Shown here: positions 30,880-38,895 of the stretch, one piece after another
Numbering within the stretch: position 1 is the stretch's first letter
Layout: each line of letters starts with the position of its first letter
Assembly: GCF_002086275.1 (NCBI RefSeq)
Contig: NZ_MVHT01000052.1
Span: 1-45,266, forward strand
Direction of reading: 5' to 3'
DNA from: Mycobacterium intermedium
GTDB taxonomy: Bacteria; Actinomycetota; Actinomycetes; Mycobacteriales; Mycobacteriaceae
DNA: 45,266 bases
The notes under the pieces: generated by a model
What the model saw: the letters and a program-made list of their open reading frames with translations, nothing else
What the model was told of the DNA's origin: nothing
The model's database searches: none
Position numbers and translations under genes: made by a program

Positions 30880-31199
30880 GCGGCTGGCCATTTCTCTTGA
30901 TGAAGCGACCGACTGGTTGGGTGCGCGCCGTTCCACTGCGCATCGATGCGGGTCACGCGGCGATTCTCGACGACTAGCCACAGCGCTCCGGCGACCGTGC
31001 CGAGAAAGGTGATGAGCACCGTGGTGGCAAGCCATTCGTAATGCCGGTAGGCGGCGGTTGCCGCCGTGGTGATCAGCCCGCCCGTCGCTACCACCAGCAG
31101 GATCAACCCTGGCCAGAAGAAGTTGTCCTTCATCGCTATACCCGCGTGCGGTTGCGTGGTCCGACAGTGATCCGTCGGATCGGCATGGGTGTCTCCCAT
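30876..31199 (-). CDS. usfY: UsfY-like small membrane protein
   Basis: Protein of 107 residues with two transmembrane helices (about 30-50 and 56-77). Its N-terminus MGDTHADPTDHCRTTQP and the FFWPG segment resemble UsfY of Mycobacterium tuberculosis, which is encoded beside the sigF operon and is SigF-linked. After the second helix it has a basic VVENRRVTRIDAQW tail, also UsfY-like. The ATG at 31199 is preceded by GGAGG with eight-base spacing. Its stop overlaps the NDH-2-like start, so the two are translated together, suggesting that this protein accompanies the dehydrogenase at the membrane. No sigF, rsbW or classic SigF promoter was found here. The symbol rests on remembered similarity. 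Confidence 0.7.
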   Translation of the reverse strand: MGDTHADPTDHCRTTQPHAGIAMKDNFFWPGLILLVVATGGLITTAATAAYRHYEWLATTVLITFLGTVAGALWLVVENRRVTRIDAQWNGAHPTSRSLHQEKWPAA

Positions 31200-31322
31200 C
31201 GCTGTTACCTCCGTAATTGGACGAGTTGTCAAAGCTTTTAGCTCACAGCACGGACCCGGCGGCTTGCAGAATCCCGTTGCGAACCACCGACGTCCATTCG
31301 ACAAGCGCAGACGCGGATGTGG

Positions 31323-31805
31323 TCAGGTCGAACCGACCCTGTCGCGGATGGGCAATTCGGGCAACGTAATTGCTGTAATCGTTGTCACCAGCCACACCAC
31401 AAGCGTCGTGGCCAGCCAGGGTGCAGTGCCGTCGATAACGAGCCCGCGCGTCAATATCGAGGCGAGGACCAGTGCGACGATCGTCAACGCCCAGCCCGTT
31501 CCCCCAAGGAGCAGAGGCGCACACCAATGGCGCAACTTCAAGGTTGACAAAGACAGGATCGCCTGCGTTACCGCGAACACCACCACGGCGACGGTGAACC
31601 CCGGTACTGACAGCGAAACTCTGGGAACGATTGAAGCCGCGATCAGTAGTCCGATCGCCCACGATGCCAGAAGCGCAAATGCGTGCAGCAGGATTCGTCG
31701 CGTGAAAACTAACGTGTGTCGCTGGGATCTGGCGGAGATCTCCGCCAGGCGGTCAACTGTTGTGGCCATGGGCACATCCTGGCCATGGTCGGGGTGAGAT
31801 GTCAT
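31323..31805 (-). CDS. Four-TM membrane protein of unknown function
   Basis: Protein of 160 residues, or 148 if started at the ATG at 31769, which has AGGATG nearby. Four hydrophobic segments are visible: LLHAFALLASWAIGLLIAA, FTVAVVVFAVTQAILSL, APLLLGGTGWALTIVALVLA and APWLATTLVVWLVTTITAI. The size and arrangement recall small four-TM holin-superfamily membrane proteins of actinobacteria, but I cannot name a family. A TCACCCGGGTGA palindrome begins 16 bp upstream of the first ATG, inside the promoter or leader. It precedes the UsfY-like gene by 123 bp in the same direction. Confidence 0.75.
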   Translation of the reverse strand: MTSHPDHGQDVPMATTVDRLAEISARSQRHTLVFTRRILLHAFALLASWAIGLLIAASIVPRVSLSVPGFTVAVVVFAVTQAILSLSTLKLRHWCAPLLLGGTGWALTIVALVLASILTRGLVIDGTAPWLATTLVVWLVTTITAITLPELPIRDRVGST

Positions 31806-31820
31806 CGTCCCGGCGGCGAT

Positions 31821-31832
31821 TCACCCGGGTGA
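31821..31832. promoter_or_regulatory. Operator-like palindrome TCACCCGGGTGA, site D
   Basis: Exact copy, 16 bp upstream of the first start of the four-TM protein (52 bp from the alternative start). It is in the 168-bp gap after the first LuxR-type regulator. This is the closest of the five sites to a start codon, where a bound repressor would block initiation. Confidence 0.7.
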
Positions 31833-31973
31833 TTGTGTCGGGATGGCCTTCGAGAGGTTGCAGAGGCCCGATAGCCGAAGAGTTGTGGGCAGATACTCAG
31901 GTGACGAATCGGAAGCGTCGTCAGATATGACCGTTCGTGCCGCACGGCATCTGGCGGTGTGCTGGCAGACGAG

Positions 31974-34235
31974 TTACAACAGGCCGAGTTCTCGCGCCCG
32001 GCTGACCGCCGCACGGCGGTGCTCGACGCGCAGCTTGCGATACACGGCGCGCTGGTGGGTCTTCACGGTGTTGAGCGACACGTAGAGCCGTTCACCGATC
32101 TCACGCCGCGATAGCCGGGTGGCGAGTAGGCGAAGAACCTCAAGCTCTTTGGGGGTCAGCTCCTCATCGACCGGGCACCCGTCGTGCCGTGGTGTCACCG
32201 CGACGCTACGCTCGACCGAAGCCAGCAGCCTCGAGGCGCTGTCAGCGTCAGCGCAACCGCGCAACAGCGCGTTGACCTCATCGACTGCGGCGCTGGCGGT
32301 CTGGTGGTCGCCGAGGTGTTCAAGGATCTCAGCCCTCACCAACAGCGTCTTGGCGACTTCGAGGATTCCGCCGCCTTGTTGGGCCAACATGACGGCCATG
32401 TCGGCGGCGACCACGGCCGCAGCGCCGTCACCGCGTGTTTGAAGGACTTCAGCGGTGGCCAGCGCCACCATTGCGTCCACAAGGTGTTCCACATCCGCCA
32501 GGTCACGCGGACTGCCGGAAGCGCGGCGGATGTGACGTTCGGCTTCTGCGAGCTGGTTATGTTCGCTCGAGATCAGTGCTAGATAACCCAAGGCGCAGCT
32601 GCGGGCGCGACGATCGCCCACCCGCTCAGCCTGTTGCACGGCTCGACGCAAGTTGGCTTGCGACTCTCGGGTGCAGCCCGAAAAGTACAGCGCGGAGCCA
32701 TAAATGCAATAGGCACTGGATCGGCCAAGCGGTGCTTCACCGAGGTCGAGGGTGATCGCCTGGCGAGCGGCCTCGAGCGCAGCGGCAACCTCGGCCGTCT
32801 TAAACGAGTGCGCCGCCCGCAACAAGACGGCTTGAGCGTTGATGGCGCCATCATCGGCAGCGGATCCCGTCTCTACAGCGTCGATCCACTCGGCGGCGTC
32901 ATCGAATTGGCCACCGCTCAGCGCGATCCAGGCACGGGCCGCACTCAGCCGCGGATCCCGGAGAACGGTTTCCGTGGGGAGCAGATCTAGCATGCCGGAC
33001 ACGGTCGACAGACCGCCACCGTTGAACTCGTCCACCCAATCCGCGGCGATCAGCTCAGCACTGCGCTCTATGTCACCGCCAGCGATCAAGTGGCGCACCG
33101 CCTCGTCGATGAGGCCCTCTGCCTCGAACCAGGTCGCTGCTCGTCGGTGCAGATCGGCGACCAGATCGGGCTCGCTACGACGCAGTTCGGTGCGCAGCAA
33201 CTCGGCGAACAGCTGGTGGTATCGATACCAGTGACGCGAGGTGTCCAGTGGCGCCACAAAAAGGTTTTCGCGCTCGATCTTCTCCAATATCGCGGCCGAG
33301 TCAGACGTTTGCAGCACGGCGTCGCAGAGCGGACCGCTGAGGCGTCCCAAAACCGAAGTGCGCAGCAGGAAATTGCGTAGTGGCAGTGGCTGGCCGTCTA
33401 GCACCTCGGCCATCAAATAGTCGACGATATGCCGGTTATCGCCCGCGAAAGTCCTGATAAACGTGGCGGCGTCGGCACGCCCGGCAAGGGACAGGGCGGC
33501 AAGGTAGAGGCCGGCAGCCCAACCTTCGGTGCGTTGGTGCAACAGTTCGATGTCTGCTCGGTCCAATTGCAACCCGAGAACACCGTTCAGCAATTGGTCT
33601 GCTTCGGTCGCGCCGAAACGCAAATCGTCGGTTCGTATTTCGGTGAGTGCGCCGCTGGCTCTCAGCCGAGCCAACGGCAACATCGGATCCGATCGGGTGG
33701 CCAGTACCACGTGCAAATTCGGCGGCATCCGGCTGACGAAGAATGCAAGCTGCTCATGGACCGCTCGACTTACCACCAAGTGGTAGTCATCAAGAATCAG
33801 CACCAGCTGGCTATCAACCGTGTCGAGATCATTTAGCAGGGTGGGCAGCACAACCTGTACGGGGTCGGCGCCCATCGCAAGGAGTTCAACCGCGCGAATC
33901 CCAACACCGGGACTGATCTGCTGCAACGCGGCGACCACGTACATCCAAAACCACACCGGATCGTTGTCGGAGGCGTCCAGCGACAGCCATCCGAATCGCC
34001 CATCGCGGCCCGCGCTCAAGGCCCACTGCGCCAACAGTGTCGTCTTGCCCCAGCCCGCCGGCGCACTCAGCAGAGTCAGTTTGCAGTGTTGCTTCGCTGA
34101 CAGTGCGTCGAGCAATGCAGCTCGGTGAACCAACTGTACCCCGAGGGCGGGAACGTGCAGCTTGGTGGCGAGCAGAACTGCACGCGCTGCGGCTTCACCG
34201 CCGCTGCGCTCGCTGCGTCCAGCTGACCCGGTCAT
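31974..34235 (-). CDS. MalT-type ATP-dependent LuxR-family regulator
   Basis: Large STAND-type regulator of 753 residues. It has an ATPase with Walker A SAPAGWGKTTLL at 58-69 and Walker B LVLILDDYH, winged-helix and helical repeats in the middle (SRHWYRYHQLFAELLRTELRR is MalT-like), and a C-terminal LuxR helix-turn-helix (LTPKELEVLRLLATRLSRREIGERL, then VSLNTVKTHQRAVYRKL). Such proteins bind ATP and an inducer, oligomerise and activate transcription. The ATG at 34235 has CGGAG seven bases upstream. The frame is open to 34556, but that part overlaps a separate small gene and has poor codon character; ATG 34373 is an alternative. The architecture differs from the next regulators to the right. 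Confidence 0.92.
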   Translation of the reverse strand: MTGSAGRSERSGGEAAARAVLLATKLHVPALGVQLVHRAALLDALSAKQHCKLTLLSAPAGWGKTTLLAQWALSAGRDGRFGWLSLDASDNDPVWFWMYVVAALQQISPGVGIRAVELLAMGADPVQVVLPTLLNDLDTVDSQLVLILDDYHLVVSRAVHEQLAFFVSRMPPNLHVVLATRSDPMLPLARLRASGALTEIRTDDLRFGATEADQLLNGVLGLQLDRADIELLHQRTEGWAAGLYLAALSLAGRADAATFIRTFAGDNRHIVDYLMAEVLDGQPLPLRNFLLRTSVLGRLSGPLCDAVLQTSDSAAILEKIERENLFVAPLDTSRHWYRYHQLFAELLRTELRRSEPDLVADLHRRAATWFEAEGLIDEAVRHLIAGGDIERSAELIAADWVDEFNGGGLSTVSGMLDLLPTETVLRDPRLSAARAWIALSGGQFDDAAEWIDAVETGSAADDGAINAQAVLLRAAHSFKTAEVAAALEAARQAITLDLGEAPLGRSSAYCIYGSALYFSGCTRESQANLRRAVQQAERVGDRRARSCALGYLALISSEHNQLAEAERHIRRASGSPRDLADVEHLVDAMVALATAEVLQTRGDGAAAVVAADMAVMLAQQGGGILEVAKTLLVRAEILEHLGDHQTASAAVDEVNALLRGCADADSASRLLASVERSVAVTPRHDGCPVDEELTPKELEVLRLLATRLSRREIGERLYVSLNTVKTHQRAVYRKLRVEHRRAAVSRARELGLL

Positions 34236-34524
34236 GTCCGAACTCCGCGTATCCGTTGAAATTTGCTGTACAGCAGGAACGCTCGACGTCAACGCTTTCT
34301 GAGTGAGCGTTGGGTTCTCGATAGCCCCGTTGTTCCCCGGCGGTCCAGGCACTTTCGCGTGAGTCGCGCTCATGCTGTACCCGTTCACCGTATCGCTCCT
34401 CTTTTTGCACCAATGTGTTGGCTGGCGCGACCCACGACACTGCCGCCAGTAAAGAGCTGACATCCGAACATCTGGCGAAGAAGCGTCTCGAAATCCCGGC
34501 GGCGGTCCGGTGGTCGTCGCGTGG

Positions 34525-34611
34525 TCATGGTCGCCGGCTGACCAGCACGTAACCACCGACGCCGAACACCACCGGCAGCATCATCAACATTCCCCACACC
34601 GTGTTCATCAT
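34525..34611 (-). CDS. 28-residue single-TM membrane peptide
   Basis: ATG-ATG at 34606-34611 opens a 28-codon frame ending in TGA at 34525-34527. The sequence begins MMNTVWGMLMMLPVVFGVGG and ends YVLVSRRP: one hydrophobic helix and a basic end, the shape of a small membrane peptide. GAGAG stands four bases before the first ATG. It lies in the gap between the hydrolase and the first LuxR regulator, in the same direction as both. A conserved-looking regulatory site lies 117 bp upstream. I recognise no family. Interaction with a membrane enzyme is a guess. Confidence 0.5.
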   Translation of the reverse strand: MMNTVWGMLMMLPVVFGVGGYVLVSRRP

Positions 34612-34839
34612 CGTTCTCTCGATTCCTGTGTGTGCTGCTCCGCGGCACCGGTTCCTGGCTGATGGGCAACAGTCGCGGCGTTTTTGGAGTGCAATTACCA
34701 CGTTGGCAGTCAGGGACCGTCGCCACCATCGCCCAGCGGGTGATCTTTAACGCCGGGAGGGTGTATGCGTAGTGCCGTGATTTGACGGACTGGTCAACCC
34801 GACCCGCGCGTGCGTTGTGGGGGGCGCTCGACGAGCTTC
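34612..34839 (-). other. Leader region of the small membrane peptide
   Basis: This 228-bp gap holds no further gene that I can support. It contains the regulatory element at 34728-34750. Confidence 0.5.
34728..34750 (-). promoter_or_regulatory. Shared element ATCGCCC-N3-GGGTGAT-N-TTTAA, copy 1
   Basis: The near-palindrome ATCGCCC-agc-GGGTGAT is followed by cTTTAA. The same arrangement recurs at 35929-35951 upstream of the hydrolase gene, with identical arms and TTTAA and different spacer bases. Read on the - strand, the direction of the genes, it is TTAAA-N-ATCACCC-N3-GGGCGAT. It lies 117 bp before the 28-residue peptide gene. The arm ATCACCC matches one half of the TCACCCGGGTGA sites. Confidence 0.55.
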
Positions 34840-35784
34840 CTAGGCGGCGACGGCAGTGCTGATGGCTTCAGTGACCAGCTGCGGGACTTCATGGAGCAGC
34901 GTGTGCCCCGCGGCGGGCCGGTGGATAAGCGTCGCCCCGGGGATACCTTTCGCGAGCTCGCAGGCGTGCCATATCGGAGTGAGCTTGTCTGCTCCGCCAC
35001 TGATGATCGTTGTCTTGGCGGTGATGGAGCCAAGGGTTGCAGAGCAGTCGTATTCCTTTAACCCGAGCAGGAAGCCGACTTTGGTTGTCGCCGGCGTGGC
35101 GTCGATGGTGGCGGCCGACATGGCCACCGACGATTCCGGGGCGGCTTCGCCGTAGCCGGCATATCTGGCAAGTGCCGCGCACACCGGCCTGGCGAGGAAC
35201 TGAATTACCTCATCGGTACCGGCGCGAGGCATCCGGTGTACGAGGTGGTAAAGCACGCTTGTCACGGGGGTGTCCAGCAGTCGGCCGAGGCCGTGCGAGC
35301 CAAGGCGTCCCGCGGCGGTCGCGACGAGAACAAGGCTATCCGGCTCCAGAGGGCGCTGGTGGGCCGGCCGGCTAAGGTAGGCCAAGGCCGTCATTCCGCC
35401 CATCGAGTGTCCTACCAAGGTGAGTGGCCCCGTAACATCCAGCGCAACAAGCAAATTAGCGAGATCATCGGCGAGTCGATCGATCCGGTAGGTGTCCATT
35501 GATGCGCTGGCGGAGTCGCCGTGACCGCGGTGGTCGTAACTGATGATCCGGATGTTGTTGCCCCAGTGACGGATCAACTGTGTTATCTGAGTGTTCCAGG
35601 ACTCTTTGTTCAAGCAGAAGCCATGGAGGAGAACGATTGTATGGCCCGCAACGGGTGATCCCCAATCGCGAACGCACAGCGAGACTCCGTCGCTCGTCAT
35701 AATTTTTCGGTTACTGGCCAACGTTCGCCCTGTGGGGGGTAATCGCATGCGCCTGCAATTGTGTTGGTTCGTTCGCATTGTCAT
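34840..35784 (-). CDS. Alpha/beta hydrolase
   Basis: Serine hydrolase of 314 residues with an intact triad: Ser127 (LVGHSMGGM), Asp266 (GGADKLTP) and His294 (PAAGHTLLHE). The oxyanion segment VLLHGFCLNKESW and YDHRGHGDS are as in esterase, lipase and haloperoxidase-like enzymes. The ATG at 35784 is preceded by AGAGGG with five-base spacing; a longer frame to 35883 is open but lacks a better site. The substrate is unknown. It lies between LuxR-type regulators and downstream of the shared regulatory element at 35929. Lipid or acyl-ester cleavage is plausible in a mycobacterium but not shown. Confidence 0.9.
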   Translation of the reverse strand: MTMRTNQHNCRRMRLPPTGRTLASNRKIMTSDGVSLCVRDWGSPVAGHTIVLLHGFCLNKESWNTQITQLIRHWGNNIRIISYDHRGHGDSASASMDTYRIDRLADDLANLLVALDVTGPLTLVGHSMGGMTALAYLSRPAHQRPLEPDSLVLVATAAGRLGSHGLGRLLDTPVTSVLYHLVHRMPRAGTDEVIQFLARPVCAALARYAGYGEAAPESSVAMSAATIDATPATTKVGFLLGLKEYDCSATLGSITAKTTIISGGADKLTPIWHACELAKGIPGATLIHRPAAGHTLLHEVPQLVTEAISTAVAA

Positions 35785-35928
35785 CGCTGCCCTCTCTGAG
35801 GGTGCCTCCCCGCCGAGCATGTGGGCTATGGCCCAATTATCTTGGAGATCGGTGCTTTTCCGACGCGTCGGCGAGGTAGGCATGGCTTCGTTCGAGTACT
35901 ACGGTCGTCGTCTGCGCAGCGCAATACC

Positions 35929-35951
35929 ATCGCCCGAAGGGTGATATTTAA
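35929..35951 (-). promoter_or_regulatory. Shared element ATCGCCC-N3-GGGTGAT-N-TTTAA, copy 2
   Basis: The arms ATCGCCC and GGGTGAT flank gaa, followed by aTTTAA. It lies 145 bp upstream of the hydrolase start and 47 bp beyond the stop of the regulator to the right. Outside the element, CC follows the arms at matching places, but the surrounding sequence differs from copy 1, so this is not simply a duplicated region. Confidence 0.55.
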
Positions 35952-35997
35952 GCCCCGATAGGTGCAGTACGAGGCGGCCCTGATTCTGAGATGTCCG

Positions 35998-38808
35998 TCA
36001 ATCAGAACCACGGATCAGTTGCGTCAATTGGGCGCGGGAGGTAATGCCCAGTTTGGCAAACGCATTGTGGACGTGGGTCTTTACCGTGTTGGGGGAGAGG
36101 TGTAGCTGCGCGGCGACGGCGCGGTTGGTCGCCCCCTGGGCGATGAGGTTGATGACGGTGAGCTCAGAGTCGGTGAGGCTGTCCCACCCCGATTTTGCCC
36201 GCGGGTGGGCGACGATGCGCCGTTCCACGCCTAGCCGGCGCAGCGTACGGCCGACACGGCGGGCATCGGCGAGCGCCTCATAATCCGTGAAGGTGTCGAA
36301 CGCCGCGTTCAACTGAGTGACCGCCGCATCATGGCGATCGATGCGGGCCAGTTCGGCACCGGCGTCTTCCGCAGCGCTGGCGTACAGGAGCGGCCGGGCC
36401 GACGACTGAAGCAACTCCGCAGCGGTCATCAATGCGTCGGCGTCATGTTCGAGCATCCCGCGGGCGTGTCCCGCCACCCCCGAGAACAGCGGAACCGGTG
36501 GCCGCTCACGCTCGAGCGCGTCGATGGCTTGCAGGACGCGTGCGCGCAGGCCCGCATCACCGGCGGCCGAGGCCACCCGCGCAGCCAAGATCACCAGATG
36601 TAAGACCTCAGGCGTAAGTGGTGTCCCGAGTAGTGAAATGTCGCCGCCGAGCCAACGCATGGCTTCGTGGACATCGTCGCGCTGCCATGCCGTCAGCGCG
36701 AGTGCGTGTGCCGCTGCCCGCCGGACCACAGCTGAGCCGCCCGGGTAGGCGTTACGAGCGTCATTGGCCATCTGCTGCAACAAGTTTCGGTCATCGGTGT
36801 GCACCGCCACTTCGGCTAGCAGGGCCAGGCGGATCATGTCCAGGTCGGTCGCGCCGGTGCGCTGGGAGGGCGGCCCGGATTCGACCGCGGCGCGGGCTCC
36901 TGACAACCGGCCCGCGGCGAGATGGACCCACGCCTCGATGTCGAACCAAATATCAAGGGCCATCGCGTTGCTTTCCCGGCGGGCTCGCTCCATTCCGTCG
37001 GCGATCTCGGCTGCGGCTTCGTCCAACCGGCCAATCACAGCCAGCAAATTCGCGTGGTGCGCCGCGAGTAAGTCATGGGCCGGGGTCGGTTCGGTCGCCC
37101 GGGCAAGCGTGCAAGCGTCTTCGAGGCGGGATAGGGCGCGACGCGCGTACCCGTCCGCACAATCGAGACATGCGAGGGTGACATCTGCAACGAGCTTCGA
37201 CTCCAGATCACCGGTCGCGGCCGCGGCCGCGGGGGCCGCGTCGGCCGCCTCGCGGTTTTGCCGAGGTTGGTCGTACAACATGTTGTAGGCCAACAGGGCC
37301 AGATGCCGTGCTCGGGTGACCTCGCTGATGCCGCGCAACTGCAGCGCTCGCCGATTCTCCGCTACCCGCCGCTGCGCACTGTACATATTGATCGTCGGGA
37401 ACCTGAGGCGAATTTCGGCCTCGTCTTCAGGCGACGCCGCCGCCGAGAGCGCTGCGAGAGCCAACTCTTCGGCTTCGCCATAGCGGCTGGCCCGATTGAG
37501 CAATTCCACCGTTTCGGCAACCAGTGACCCGTGCGCAGCGTCATCACCGGGCAGCAGCTCCAACGCCCGCCTGCACAAGTCCGCGGCGGCACTGGCATCG
37601 CCGCGACCCACCGACTGAGCGGCCTGCCGCAGGGCATCGACCGCCTCCCGGTCTCCGGGTTCTGCGCTTCGTGCGAGTTGGGTGGCCACTTCGGCCGGGG
37701 CAGCGCCCATGTTCAACATGGTTGACGCCGATTGGCGCTCCATCGCCCGCCTCAGCGACTGCGGCAGCGACTGTCGGGTGGCATCACGGAGCAAGTCATG
37801 CCGAAACCTCAGCCGCTCACCATCTTCCACGAGCAGATCCGCGCGCACCGCCTCCTCCAGCGCTGACAACAACGATGCCGGCGAACGCTCAAGCATCGCG
37901 GCCAGCAAGCTGGCGGTAAACCGGTCGGGCAGCACCGCGGCCACGCGGACCACTTCTGCCGCCTCATGGGAGAGCAGGTCGAGCCGCTGGTGCATCGTTG
38001 CGCCCAGGCGCCGCGGCAACCCATCTCCGCTGACGATCGCACGGCCACCGGAGAGAGTGAGCCGGCCTTCCTCGCCCAAACCCCTGACTAGTTCGCTTAC
38101 CAGAAACGGATTTCCGTGTGCCTTGGCGGCCAAATTCAGCAGCGACACATCGGCTTTCGTCCGCAACGCATCGCAGACCAGGTCGGCGACGGCGTCCGGC
38201 GCCATGGCCGCCAATCGTACGAACGTTGCGTTGGAACGCTGCAGCACAGACAGGGTTTCCTGCACGGCCGGCCCGCCGGCCCCGGTGCGGGCCGTCAAGA
38301 CCCACAACACAGCAACATCGGGGCGCACCGCGGCCAGTGATCGCAGCGCCAACGCCGTGCCGTTATCGGCCCAGTGGATATCCTCCAGCACAATCGCCAG
38401 CGGGGCTTCCGCGGCCGCCGTTCGGATCGCATTGTGCAGATCGTGCACAACCCAGTAGCGCAGGTCGGCCGAGTCGCCTAGCCGGCGCAGTGCCTCGGCG
38501 TCGCCGACTGGGGGATCGGCGTGCAAGGTGGCCATGAACAGCGAGAAGAACGGCACCGTCTGCTGGTACTCGAAAGCCTCCCCAAACAGGGTCCGCACCC
38601 CGCGCCTGTCGGCAAGCGCCACCACCTCGGTCAACAACCGACTCTTGCCAATGCCGGGCGGGCCTTCGATGACAACCACGCCCCCGCGCCCCTGGGCCAC
38701 CGCGTCAACCAGCGCGGCAATCACTTTCAGCTCGTCCGCCCGCCCCCTGATCGGCGGAGTGACCAGCCGCTGACCGCCGACATCAAAAAGGCCGGTCGAA
38801 GCCCCCAC
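35998..38808 (-). CDS. Large ATPase LuxR-family regulator, tandem paralogue 1
   Basis: LAL-type (large ATP-binding LuxR) regulator of 936 residues. It begins with the GRADELKVI entry motif of the AAA_16 ATPase, then Walker A GPPGIGKS at 49-56 and Walker B VLEDIHWAD, followed by a long helical-repeat region. The C-terminal LuxR domain is WDSLTDSELTVINLIAQGATNRAVAAQL plus LSPNTVKTHVHNAFAKLGI. It is closely similar along its whole length to the next gene at 38896, for example DPPVGDAEALRRLG and GVERRIVxHPRAK in both, so the pair arose by tandem duplication. The GTG start has AGGA six bases upstream. It lacks the 35-residue N-terminal extension of its twin. Inducer and targets are unknown. Confidence 0.93.
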   Translation of the reverse strand: MGASTGLFDVGGQRLVTPPIRGRADELKVIAALVDAVAQGRGGVVVIEGPPGIGKSRLLTEVVALADRRGVRTLFGEAFEYQQTVPFFSLFMATLHADPPVGDAEALRRLGDSADLRYWVVHDLHNAIRTAAAEAPLAIVLEDIHWADNGTALALRSLAAVRPDVAVLWVLTARTGAGGPAVQETLSVLQRSNATFVRLAAMAPDAVADLVCDALRTKADVSLLNLAAKAHGNPFLVSELVRGLGEEGRLTLSGGRAIVSGDGLPRRLGATMHQRLDLLSHEAAEVVRVAAVLPDRFTASLLAAMLERSPASLLSALEEAVRADLLVEDGERLRFRHDLLRDATRQSLPQSLRRAMERQSASTMLNMGAAPAEVATQLARSAEPGDREAVDALRQAAQSVGRGDASAAADLCRRALELLPGDDAAHGSLVAETVELLNRASRYGEAEELALAALSAAASPEDEAEIRLRFPTINMYSAQRRVAENRRALQLRGISEVTRARHLALLAYNMLYDQPRQNREAADAAPAAAAATGDLESKLVADVTLACLDCADGYARRALSRLEDACTLARATEPTPAHDLLAAHHANLLAVIGRLDEAAAEIADGMERARRESNAMALDIWFDIEAWVHLAAGRLSGARAAVESGPPSQRTGATDLDMIRLALLAEVAVHTDDRNLLQQMANDARNAYPGGSAVVRRAAAHALALTAWQRDDVHEAMRWLGGDISLLGTPLTPEVLHLVILAARVASAAGDAGLRARVLQAIDALERERPPVPLFSGVAGHARGMLEHDADALMTAAELLQSSARPLLYASAAEDAGAELARIDRHDAAVTQLNAAFDTFTDYEALADARRVGRTLRRLGVERRIVAHPRAKSGWDSLTDSELTVINLIAQGATNRAVAAQLHLSPNTVKTHVHNAFAKLGITSRAQLTQLIRGSD

Positions 38809-38895
38809 CGGGTGTCCTGTCTACCGTTTACCGGACTGCCACTGCGATGCGCGTCATTCTAGTCCCGCCACCTGACCCACCCGGTTTGCTGTGGA

